Positions 16,371 through 24,621 of a stretch of 64,000 nt of DNA are shown in pieces. This DNA is from Caldibacillus debilis DSM 16016 (lineage in GTDB: Bacteria; Bacillota; Bacilli; Bacillales; Caldibacillaceae): assembly GCF_000383875.1 (NCBI RefSeq), contig NZ_KB912902.1:123644-187643 (forward strand), written 5' to 3'. The notes beneath the pieces were generated by a model that saw only the letters and a list, made by a program, of their open reading frames with translations, made no database searches and was not told where the DNA came from. The stretch's first letter is position 1. Each line of letters opens with the position of its first letter. Both the position numbers and the translations under genes were made by a program.

Positions 16371-16856
16371 ATGATCAAGGTGTTATTCGTTTGTATGGGA
16401 AACATTTGCCGTTCGCCGATGGCGGAGGCGGTTTTCAAGCATTTGCTGGAAAAAGAGGGACTCGCCGGGCATTTTACCGTCGATTCCGCCGGGATCGGCG
16501 GGTGGCATACGGGCGAAAAACCCCACCGGGGGACAAGAAAGATCTTGGATGAGAACGGGATTTCCTATGAAGGAATCTACGCGAGGCAAATCCGCAGGGA
16601 CGATTTGCGGGAATTCGATTACATCCTCGTTATGGATGAAGAGAATTACGAAGACGTCCTCCGCCTCGATCCCGGGGCGAAAGGGAAAGTCTTCCGTCTG
16701 CTCGACTTCGTTCCCGGCAAAAAGGGAATGGACGTCCCGGATCCCTATTATACGGGAAGATTCCGAGAAGTTTACGAATTGGTTCAAGAAGGCTGCCGAA
16801 AATTTTTGGAACACTTAAAACGGGAGCATCCGCTCCTGACAAAGGCAGGCCATTGA
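16371..16856 (+). CDS. Low-molecular-weight protein-tyrosine phosphatase
   Basis: A 161-residue LMW-PTP. The P-loop VCMGNICRSPMAEA (Cys8, Arg14) opens the protein, and the general acid Asp lies in VPDPYYTGRFREVYELV near residue 127. The fold dephosphorylates phosphotyrosine, or in some bacteria phosphoarginine, by a cysteinyl-phosphate intermediate. The CMGNICRSP form matches YfkJ-type enzymes rather than the arginine phosphatase YwlE; this distinction is tentative. GAGGAGG precedes the ATG by seven bases. It is monocistronic. Confidence 0.9.
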   Translation: MIKVLFVCMGNICRSPMAEAVFKHLLEKEGLAGHFTVDSAGIGGWHTGEKPHRGTRKILDENGISYEGIYARQIRRDDLREFDYILVMDEENYEDVLRLDPGAKGKVFRLLDFVPGKKGMDVPDPYYTGRFREVYELVQEGCRKFLEHLKREHPLLTKAGH

Positions 16857-17411
16857 TCCGCTTTTCCCGCGCCTTTGGCTTTTTCGCCGCGTGCGCGGAT
16901 CGTTAAACCGGAAAAGGCCGCCAATCGGCCGCCCAACTTGGGGTTCATCCTGCGGGGGGCAAGGGAGAGAAAAGCCGGAACCGAGAATCATATTCCGGAT
17001 TCGTGCCGGCTCACGCCCTTTCGGTGACGAACGTCTAAAACAAGGGAAACTGGTTTCGCATCCGGCACCGGCAGTAGAAGGGTTTGAAAATCCCTTCCGG
17101 ATTTGAACGCCGAAACATGCGGAATCGGCTTGTCGTCCGTATCTGCATCCGACGTCGGCTGCGGAAGGGTTCCTGTACAGTATATCGGCCAGCCTTTTTC
17201 ACGTGATGCTGGCAAGCGGACCGGGCGTCCGATAAAAAATGGGCGGGATTTTGCAAAAAGCCGCGCCCGGAACAAGGCCGGGCCGCCGGGAAGGCCAAAA
17301 GAAGGCCGTGAAATCATGGAATCTTGGGATCCGACAAAAGAAAGGGGCGTCCGCCGTCCCATGCCGGGGTGTGCGGAAGTCCCTTTTTTCCGTCCGACTG
17401 CCGGATCCCGT
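16857..17411. other. GC-rich gene-free region
   Basis: More than 550 bp between convergent phosphatase and macrodomain genes. Open frames on both strands have no ribosome binding site or domain. Small hairpins occur (CCGCG/CGCGG near 16890, GGCCG/CGGCC near 16917) without T-tracts. Confidence 0.45.
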
Positions 17412-17987
17412 TCATGCCTGTTCCTTCGATCCTTCTTCCAATAGCTTATGCAACGCCCTTTCATAAATTTGGTAATCTTCCTTGCTGAAGAGGGTCATGA
17501 CCACCTTTTCCAGCGGATCCGTCCTTAAAAATCCGACGATCGCCTTCAGGGCGACTTCCGCCGCCAAATCCACGGGAAAGCGGTAAGCCCCGGTGGAAAT
17601 GGAAGGGAAGGAAATGCTCTTTATCCCTTTTTCCTTTGCCAATTTCAGCGAATTACGGTAACAATCGGCCAGCTGTTCCATTTTCCATTCCCGATCCTTC
17701 CCGTCCCAGATCGGGCCGACGGTGTGGATGACGTATTTCGCCTTCAGCCGGTAGCCCTTCGTGATCACCGCCTCGCCGGTGGGCAAAAACTCCCCTTTCA
17801 GCTGCTCCCGACGGATCTTTTTGCATTCTTCCAGGAGTTCCGGCCCGGCCGCCCGGTGGATGGCTCCGTCCACCCCGCCCCCGCCCATCAGGGAACCGTT
17901 GGCGGCGTTGACGATCGCCTCCGTTTCCTGGCGGGTGATATCTCCGGTCACGAGTTCCAGCACGCATCCGTTCACGTTTGCGATCAT
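17412..17987 (-). CDS. Macrodomain protein (ADP-ribose / O-acetyl-ADP-ribose hydrolase)
   Basis: A 191-residue macrodomain. It shows EAIVNAANGSLMGGGGVDGAIHRAAG (about 25-50), GEAVITKGYRLKAKYVIHTVGP, and the phosphate-binding loop SFPSISTGAYRFP (about 128-140). This is the YmdB/MacroD type that removes ADP-ribose from acidic residues or deacetylates O-acetyl-ADP-ribose, in the cytoplasm. The start is the ATG (MIANVNGC) behind GGGAGG. The small ORF at 18008-18109 ends just upstream and may share the transcript. Confidence 0.88.
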   Translation of the reverse strand: MIANVNGCVLELVTGDITRQETEAIVNAANGSLMGGGGVDGAIHRAAGPELLEECKKIRREQLKGEFLPTGEAVITKGYRLKAKYVIHTVGPIWDGKDREWKMEQLADCYRNSLKLAKEKGIKSISFPSISTGAYRFPVDLAAEVALKAIVGFLRTDPLEKVVMTLFSKEDYQIYERALHKLLEEGSKEQA

Positions 17988-18007
17988 CCGGTTTTCCTCC
18001 CTTTTCA

Positions 18008-18109
18008 TCAAGGTTGATAATTTTCGATTTCACTCCGGGCGATTGCACCGTCATGTATTTCATGCTCTTTTGTGAACTGTTCCAAATAAGAATCAAGAAT
18101 TTTATGCAT
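18008..18109 (-). CDS. Possible 33-residue small protein or gene remnant
   Basis: The ORF MHKILDSYLEQFTKEHEIHDG ending SEIENYQP has a strong ribosome binding site (AGGGGGAG seven bases before the ATG) and stops just before the macrodomain gene. Its sequence faintly resembles the N-terminus of serine hydrolases, so it may be a truncated gene start. It is recognised only by translation signals. Confidence 0.35.
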   Translation of the reverse strand: MHKILDSYLEQFTKEHEIHDGAIARSEIENYQP

Positions 18110-18868
18110 ATTTCTTCTCCCCCTTTTTCTTCCTACATTCATTAACTTGCGCTTCTGCGGAATCTTTCCCAAAGATACAAAATCCCTTTGTATATTCTTC
18201 AAGAACCGTTTTTTCTGAATGATAGGAAAAAAATTAAACAGTCATTATTTGGAACTCTCTAAATTTCTACATTATACGGAAGAAATGTCATCTACCGATG
18301 TAATCAACCGAAACAAAATAATGATGTGGAGTAGAATGAAATTATTATGCATGAACCAATTTTTGTCAAAAATATAGTGTTCAAAATCCACAGGATTTAT
18401 TTTCATTCTTCCTACATCTCGTTGGTCACATACTCAAAATTCACACTATTTATATTAGACTCTTTTGAACCTCTCTTCTTTTATTTTATAACAATATCAA
18501 GGGTTAGCTGATAATGTACAACTTAACCATTTAGTTCTTTGAAGTATGACAGTTTTCCTTCGATATATCCCTCTCATCTGCCTGATTCTATTTTCCTAAT
18601 TGACCTATACCATCCTTTCTCCACATGGTTCTTGTGCTTGTAAAGGATGATTGTCTTTCTTAGTTCGGGTACTGTTTATAACTTAATTATTCTTGATGGA
18701 ATATGATTCCAACAATAAAAAGTTAATCTTCTTCTCTTTCAGATCATTCAATGTGTCTATTTTCTACAGATAATAATCGGAAAAACTTTGTTCCAGGAAT
18801 ACCATGTTGAGGCTTTTTGATTACGGAATAATAAGATGTGTGTATTGCTAAAGAATCTATGTTCAGTT
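18110..18868. other. AT-rich gene-free island
   Basis: Composition falls sharply to AT-rich sequence with frequent stops in all frames, unlike the GC-rich gaps elsewhere. No gene, repeat or RNA is recognised. It may be a decayed insertion. Confidence 0.55.
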
Positions 18869-19825
18869 TTATTCGTAGATTTTTTGCCAGCACATCAACA
18901 TATCGCGCATTTTCTTCCTGTACGATTCGGGTTCCAAAATCTCCGCTTCCGGTCCGTATTGACAGATCCAGTTAAGAAACTCCCGGTCATGGTTGAGGGT
19001 CACTTCGAAGAGGAGGCTGCCGTCTTCCAGGTCGGTCATCCTCGGTTTTACAAACAGTTCTTCCTCCTTGATGTACCTCGCCACTTTCGGCGAAAAGCGG
19101 ACCTTGAAGCGGATCAGCCGGTCTCCCCTTTCGATGGACCAGGAATGTTGCAGATAGGCGCGGATATTGAAATAATCCTTGTCAAAAGTTTGTTCCAAAA
19201 TGTTGACCGCTTTAAAGCGGCTGATGCGGAACGTCCTCACTTCCTTCGCCAAATGGCAATACCCGATCAGGTAAAACCGGTTTTCCCGCGGAACGAGATA
19301 ATAGGGGTCGATTTTTCTCCGCGTCTCGATATTCCTGCTCTGGGTATGATAGACGGTATCGATCGTATGTTGGGAAAGAATCGCCTGGATGATGGCAGAT
19401 AAAAAATGGGTGGATTCCTCCCGATAGGCCGGCGTTCCCATCTGGATCACCCGGGCGACGCGATCCAGGATCTCGTCGTTTTCCATCTTTTCTTTCCGGT
19501 AAGCGGCCATCACCTTTTCATAGGCCGTCTCAAAACCGGGAGACAACATTCCCTTGACCGGATCGATCACCGAAGGCAACATGGAGAAGGCCAACGCCTC
19601 CTGCTCGGTCCAGTTTAACGGATATAAAGAAAAATTCCCGATAAAGCGATACCCTTTCCCGTGCCCGAGATGGGTGATGGGAGCGATCAGGCTCAACAGT
19701 TCAAGATCCCTGTAGATGGTCCGTTCCGTCGTTTCGCATCGCTCGGCCAGTTCCCGCGCCAGGATGCCCGGTTTCGATTGGATGAGGATCAGAATGCGAA
19801 GCAATCGTATCAACCGTTCCGTCAT
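18869..19825 (-). CDS. WYL-domain transcriptional regulator (YafY/DeoR-HTH type)
   Basis: A 318-residue protein with an N-terminal winged HTH (RLIRLLRILILIQSKPG, ARELAERCETTERTIYRDLELL). A WYL domain follows (about 135-215; THFLSAIIQAILSQHTIDTVYH, YYLVPRENRFYLIGYC, VRTFRISRFKAVNIL) and then the C-terminal WCX module (RFSPKVARYIKEEEL, FLNWICQYGPEAEILEPESYRKKM). Such proteins sense ligands through WYL and often regulate DNA-damage or defence genes. The likely target is unknown; the divergent neighbour is the HIRAN gene. The start is the ATG nine bases after AGGGGTG. Confidence 0.88.
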   Translation of the reverse strand: MTERLIRLLRILILIQSKPGILARELAERCETTERTIYRDLELLSLIAPITHLGHGKGYRFIGNFSLYPLNWTEQEALAFSMLPSVIDPVKGMLSPGFETAYEKVMAAYRKEKMENDEILDRVARVIQMGTPAYREESTHFLSAIIQAILSQHTIDTVYHTQSRNIETRRKIDPYYLVPRENRFYLIGYCHLAKEVRTFRISRFKAVNILEQTFDKDYFNIRAYLQHSWSIERGDRLIRFKVRFSPKVARYIKEEELFVKPRMTDLEDGSLLFEVTLNHDREFLNWICQYGPEAEILEPESYRKKMRDMLMCWQKIYE

Positions 19826-19932
19826 TTTCTGGCACCCCTGTTTCATAGAATTCCCGCTGTTTATCGTTATTCGAGAACGAGATTTGATTTCCTTTCACCA
19901 TTGAAACGGATGCTTCGCAAAAAACGAACCGG

Positions 19933-20283
19933 TTACCCGAATATTTTGCTCTCTTCCCATCCCATGAAAAAATGAATCCCCTTCACCTCGGGCAAAAGCT
20001 CGAGAATCACCGTATCGTTCAGGATAAACCTTACAGCGCCAACAATGCTTTGTTCAAAAGTGTCATAGATTCTCCCCGCGCTATGGCAACCCCGGGGGAC
20101 GGTATGCGTGCTGTTGGCCACATAACCCACCTTGCCGATGGATGGGATTTCCGCCCGGATCGCTTCGGCATCATAGGGATTGTCCGGTTCTTTGGTCAAT
20201 ACGATGACTTGGTTTAGTTGAAAAATCTTCGTTCCGAAATAATGGTGAACGCCCGTTATGGCAACGTACACCCATTTTTCCAT
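19933..20283 (-). CDS. HIRAN-domain protein
   Basis: A 116-residue protein consisting of one HIRAN domain: VYVAITGVHHYFGTKIF, the KEPDNPYDAEAIRAEIP pocket, KVGYVANSTHTVPRGCHSAGRIYD, and a C-terminal AVRFILNDTVILELLP strand. HIRAN domains bind 3' DNA ends in eukaryotic remodelers such as HLTF; stand-alone bacterial copies are uncharacterised. GGAGGGG precedes the ATG by seven bases. It is upstream of, and on the same strand as, the WYL regulator with about 107 bp between, so the two may be co-transcribed. Confidence 0.8.
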   Translation of the reverse strand: MEKWVYVAITGVHHYFGTKIFQLNQVIVLTKEPDNPYDAEAIRAEIPSIGKVGYVANSTHTVPRGCHSAGRIYDTFEQSIVGAVRFILNDTVILELLPEVKGIHFFMGWEESKIFG

Positions 20284-20772
20284 CCCGATCCCCTCCGGTG
20301 GAAATTCGTATCCGCTTTTACGAATTTTTGCATCGCATCAGCAGGCTGCCGTCTCCGCAATCCTTACACGATTTTTCTATGTTTTGTCTCATGAATAAAT
20401 ATATCTCCCTTCTGCGACAACTCCTTGTCAGGGAACCTATGTTCGGTTTTAAAGTTTGTCATCCACAACATTTCAAACATCACGTTTTTCCGCATGCCGC
20501 CGTTTCGAGGAAAGTGAAATTGGATGAGATCAGCTGCTTTGGTCTTTTGATTCAAGGTTAAAGCTCAAGGATGTCCGAAGGTTGAAATAATCCTTATTTA
20601 CCTTACTATTGCCGGTTCTAATTCAAAACGCAGAACAATTTCTATTGCATTTTATACTGTTAAAGCCGATGATAAAATCCCCAATATAGCCGGAATAAAA
20701 TTCCCCACTTACATTAGAACCATAGTGTCGATGAGAGGAGCTAGGTTTTTGATTACGAGAGGGGAATTTTTC
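20284..20772. other. AT-rich region of decayed sequence, left part
   Basis: Short open frames on both strands (20298-20561, 20364-20555) have no recognisable domain. Composition is lower in GC than the flanks. It leads into the transposase remnant. Confidence 0.45.
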
Positions 20773-20977
20773 ATGATCAAAGAGATGTATGAAAGGGGAA
20801 AGTATTTCCGATATCGCAAGGGAAGGGATCGATCGGAAAACCGGCCGAAAATATATTCACTCTCCCAATCCCCCTTCCAAATCCAAGCGAAAACCAACAA
20901 GAAAAACAGAAGGATCCAAGAGGTCCTTCCGGGGAATTTTAAACCGGCGATTTTGGCGAAAAAATAATCGGCCTTGA
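20773..20977 (+). pseudogene. istA: IS21-family IstA transposase remnant, frameshifted
   Basis: Two frames together give MIKEMYERG, then GESISDIAREGIDRKTGRKYI and HSPNPPSKSKRKP. This is the N-terminal HTH of IS21-type IstA proteins (MIKEMYEKGMSISDIARELGIDRKTVRKYI...). The frame changes after the ninth residue and a codon is lost in ARELGID. Only about 60 of about 400 residues remain; the DDE core and istB are absent. Confidence 0.75.
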
Positions 20978-21640
20978 CAAAATGAGAAATCAACATAGTA
21001 TTTTTTGTTTTTAGTTTCATTTCTTTAGGGTTATTTTGGAATGTGGGTCATTATGTAGATGAATACAACTGATCTCCTGACCTTGTAACAGGTGGAAAAT
21101 TTTGTCTTTTTTTGAATTGGATTGGATTAGGTTTACTTCTTATTCTCTCCGTAATTTCAGGATTAGGGCTTTTTAAGCGTTCCGAATAACGTACAGTTCC
21201 CTCAACACTCATACCAACGTTATTATCCCAATCCATAACGAAACAGGCGGAGAATTTCTGATCAAGGAACCACAGCCCTCCCTCCGCCTTTCTGTCAATT
21301 AAAATGGATTGTATGATTCTCGAAAACCTTCATACATACTCTTCTTGCTTGGATTTTCTTTTTTCTACATTTTCCACATGTGATTTGGCAATTCGCCGCT
21401 TTTCTTCCCGGTCGCGGAATTATTTCATGATCCTCGCAATGGTCGTAATTCTAGAACCAGGAAAAATCTCCCCAATTAAAGACCCACCATTCACCCTGAC
21501 TTGTTACATTGTTGATAAGAGCCATTGGAGGGAAAATGGGTTGTAAAAAATGGGCATCATCTTCTGGCCGGCGTTATTAGCGTCGCGTGTGGAGCATCAT
21601 GAAATTTTTGCAATACGTTTTCCACAGACGGTAAAAATCG
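20978..21640. other. AT-rich decayed region between transposase remnant and glycerate kinase
   Basis: Fragments such as the minus-strand reading of 21051-21236 are open but show no recognisable family. No intact gene. It is probably insertion-sequence debris. Confidence 0.45.
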
Positions 21641-21689
21641 GTGTCCATTCGCTGACGCGTGACTGCGGCTTTTCCACTGACGTTTGACA
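21641..21689. mobile_element. Possible terminal end of a lost IS21-like element
   Basis: CTGACGCGTGAC (about 21652) and CTGACGTTTGAC (about 21677) are imperfect direct repeats. The stretch ends in TTTGACA, i.e. TGTCAAACGTCAGTGG read from the other strand. IS21-family ends start with TG and carry such sub-terminal repeats. No matching opposite end was established. Confidence 0.35.
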
Positions 21690-21694
21690 CCATT

Positions 21695-22846
21695 TCACGT
21701 AACCCCCGCCCTGAGCATTCGGACAACCTGCTCGACCGTTACTTCAATCTGTTTGGCGGCAATATTCGGTTGAAGGGCTTCCGCTAACGGACGGCATTCC
21801 GTTTGGATGGAGAAGACCGCATGGAGAAACCGATTGATTTCTTGCAGTTCCGTGTCAATCCGGCCGGCGATGCCGACGGCAATTTTCCCGTGCTTCCTTG
21901 CCAGTTTTCCCACGCCGATCGGCACTTTGCCCATCATGGACTGGTTGTCCAAGCTTCCTTCCCCGGTGATGACCACATCGGCCCGCCTTATTTTTTCTTC
22001 CAATCTTGTCAGCTTTATCATCGTTTCCACCCCGGAAGAAATGCGGCCGTTCAAACAGGCGGTGATGGCGCCGCCGAGCCCTCCGGCCGCCCCTGCGCCT
22101 TGAATTTCTTGCACATTGACACCGTAATGGTTTTCAAACAGTTTGGCCAGCTTCCGTAACGCTTCGTCCAGCACGGCAATTTCAGATTCATTTGCTCCTT
22201 TTTGCCGGGCAAAAACGTAAGCCGCTCCCTTCTCCCCATAAAAGGGATTCATGACATCACTGGCGGCAATAAATCGGCATTCCTTCAGCTCAGGGATGGC
22301 GTCATCATCCGAAAAACTCGCAACTTTCAACAAAGGATTTCCTTCTTTTCCGATTTCCTGCCCCGTTTCGTCATAAAATTTCCATCCGAGGGCCTGCAGC
22401 ATGCCGACGCCGCCGTCGTTCGTCGCACTTCCGCCAAGGGAGATGACAATGCGGCGATATCCCCGTTTGACCGCATCGCGGATCTGTTCTCCAAGGCCGT
22501 AAGTCGTTGTATACATCGGATTTCGTTCCGCCGGGGCAAGGAGCATGAGTCCGCTGCTTTGGGCCGATTCAATAAATGCCGTTTCCTCCCCATCCTGCCC
22601 GATCACGGCATAGGTTGCCTTTACCCGTTCCATCCGCGGACCGTGTACGAACACTTCGATTCCCTTTGCCGAATCGGGATTTCCGGATAAAAGAACGTCG
22701 ACGCTTCCCTCTCCGCCGTCAGCCATCGGAGCGATCTCCACTTCCGCTTCAGGAAACGCCCGCAAAATTCCGCTTTTTGCGGCTTTCCCCGCCTCATATG
22801 CGGAAAGGGAATCTTTAAAAGAATCCGTTGCGATTAAAAATCTCAT
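21695..22846 (-). CDS. glxK: Glycerate kinase (GlxK/GckA family)
   Basis: A 383-residue glycerate kinase type 1. It shows MRFLIATDSFKDSLSAYEAGKAAKSG at the start, APMADGGEGSVDVLL (about 44), ISLGGSATNDGGVGMLQALGWKF (about 127), GAGAAGGLGGAI (about 262) and VITGEGSLDNQSMMGKVPIGVGKLAR (about 305). It phosphorylates D-glycerate with ATP. The upstream gene on the same strand is a truncated GH13_18 phosphorylase. If that was a glucosylglycerate phosphorylase, this kinase would use the glycerate it releases. AGGAGC precedes the ATG by about ten bases. The stop lies only a few bases from the possible IS end. Confidence 0.9.
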   Translation of the reverse strand: MRFLIATDSFKDSLSAYEAGKAAKSGILRAFPEAEVEIAPMADGGEGSVDVLLSGNPDSAKGIEVFVHGPRMERVKATYAVIGQDGEETAFIESAQSSGLMLLAPAERNPMYTTTYGLGEQIRDAVKRGYRRIVISLGGSATNDGGVGMLQALGWKFYDETGQEIGKEGNPLLKVASFSDDDAIPELKECRFIAASDVMNPFYGEKGAAYVFARQKGANESEIAVLDEALRKLAKLFENHYGVNVQEIQGAGAAGGLGGAITACLNGRISSGVETMIKLTRLEEKIRRADVVITGEGSLDNQSMMGKVPIGVGKLARKHGKIAVGIAGRIDTELQEINRFLHAVFSIQTECRPLAEALQPNIAAKQIEVTVEQVVRMLRAGVT

Positions 22847-22890
22847 GAAAATCCAGCTCCTGTTCCTTCCTTCACATCCGATTTTAGAAA

Positions 22891-22919
22891 AGAAAGGGCG
22901 AGGTATGCGCCCTTTTTTC
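22891..22919. terminator. Bidirectional terminator hairpin
   Basis: AAGGGCG/CGCCCTT stem (22894-22900 and 22908-22914) has TTTTTT on the plus strand and TCTTTTCT on the minus strand. It separates the phosphorylase remnant from glycerate kinase. Confidence 0.6.
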
Positions 22920-22993
22920 ATCGATCAATAATTTCAGGGGGTCGAATCCTAAAGAACATCCCCCGGCTGCCGAAAAACATCCGTCCCGCCCGG

Positions 22994-24252
22994 TTACTTG
23001 ATCCACACAAACTGATACGGGGACAATGAGAAGGATCCATTCACTTTTTCACCCGTAAACAAATCCTCTCCGCTTATTCCCAAGTCGACCCTTGCCGTGT
23101 TTGGCGTGACGTTCACAACCAAATAAACCGATTCACCCGTATGTTCGTTCTCCCTTTTTAAGGCAAATACGTGATCGCCCAATTCAAGGATCTTTTGCGG
23201 TGCATAGGGCGAGAATGCCGGCTGTTTGCGGCGGATTTCGATCATTCGTTTCAAGCCGTGAAAAATCGCTTTGCGCCGGGAATTATTTTCCAATTCATGG
23301 ACAATGCGGCCGTATTCAAGTTTTTCACGATTGATCCGGCGGTTTATTCCTGATTCCTCAAGGCCCTTATAATCATTGCGCGAGCCGAGCAGCGAATGAT
23401 AATAGATGGCCGGAACACCGATTACCGATAGTAAAATCGCATGGGCCGCAAGCATTTTTTGAACTTGCCGCTCTTCCGTGACATCGGTATCCCGGTTCAT
23501 GAGCGCGTCAAAATAATTTATGTTCAATTCGTAGACCGACCGGCTTCCGTCGGTATTCGTTTTATAGGAGACTCGTCCGCCGTTTTGCAACACTTTCTCC
23601 ACCAATAATAGTTTCTCTTCTTCCGACAAAATCCCTTCTGTCGGGCGCATGCCGATTCCGTCATGGCTGGCCAAGAAATTAAAATAGGTGGCTTGGTCGG
23701 AGACTTTCCCGATGGTTTTCGCCCACTCCGTTAATTTTCGCGAGTTATGAACCGTGAACGCATGTAACACGAGCGGCGGGAGCGAAAATTGATAGACCAT
23801 GTGGGCCTCATTTGTCCCGTCTCCGAAATAGCTGATATTTTCAGCATGCGGCACGTTCGTTTCGGTGATGATTTGGGTATTTGGTTTAAAATAATCGAGA
23901 ACGAGCCGCCACAATTGAATGATGGCATGGGTCTGGGGCAGATGCATGCAACTGGTGCCGGATTCCTTCCATATAAAACCGATCGCGTCTAAACGAATGC
24001 TCGCCGCCCCTTTGTAGGCATACTCGAGCAGAATATCGGTCATCTCCAATAAAACCGGGAAATGACGGAAATTGACGTCGATTTGATCTTCACTAAACGT
24101 CGTCCAGGCCGTTTTCCTTCCATTGACCCCCAGATATTCATGAAATAAAGGGGTTGTCCTTGGCCGGATGACCCTACTTGTATCAAAGGACGGATCCTTC
24201 GGAATGAAATAATGTTCATCATTCGGATTATTTTGCAAATACCGCTGAAATC
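22994..24252 (-). pseudogene. 5'-truncated GH13_18 sugar phosphorylase (glucosylglycerate/sucrose phosphorylase type)
   Basis: The remaining 414 or so residues match the middle and C-terminus of GH13 subfamily 18 phosphorylases (full length about 560). The catalytic nucleophile is in SIRLDAIGFIWKE, the acid/base Glu in ITETNVPHAENISY, the transition-state Asp in NFLASHDGIGMRP, and the C-terminal beta domain is complete. Homology begins at FQRYLQNN, right after an in-frame TGA, so roughly the first 140 residues of the barrel are gone. The upstream DNA is AT-rich and unrelated. With glycerate kinase downstream, the ancestor was plausibly a glucosylglycerate phosphorylase. The protein is unlikely to be active. 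Confidence 0.8.
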
Positions 24253-24358
24253 AACCCTCGTTGTTCTTACCGTTATATTATTTGAATTTTTTATGAAAAA
24301 ACATTAGGCTTGGCACCGTTACCTGAAACCTTTTCTCTTCCCTTGAAAATATGATTTC

Positions 24359-24390
24359 AGCCCCCTGTTGAACAGGGGGCTTTTGTTTTT
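24359..24390 (+). terminator. Strong terminator without an upstream plus-strand gene
   Basis: AGCCCCCTGTT/AACAGGGGGCT, an 11-bp perfect stem (24359-24381), followed by TTTGTTTTT on the plus strand. No plus-strand gene precedes it, so it is probably a leftover of a lost gene. Confidence 0.7.
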
Positions 24391-24621
24391 ATCTCAAATT
24401 TCCTATGGAAGATTTTTTCCCAAAATCATAGATGCAGTTGCCCGCTTCTTTTTGGAATTTCTTTTTCCGACAAACTCCGTACCGCACTGCTCCTCCCTAA
24501 TTTGTACCACATTAACGGGCCGGGCCCCGTTGACCATCGTCACCATCAAGGCTGCAGGCCCGGGGATGGGAAATGCCCGCTTCCGGATCGCCGGCTGTTT
24601 TCCGCTCCCGTCCCCCGCTTC

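Noticed and set aside
22936-22960. tRNA-like T-loop (GGGGTCGAATCC)
   Set aside because: No acceptor stem, anticodon arm or CCA-side pairing can be built around it.
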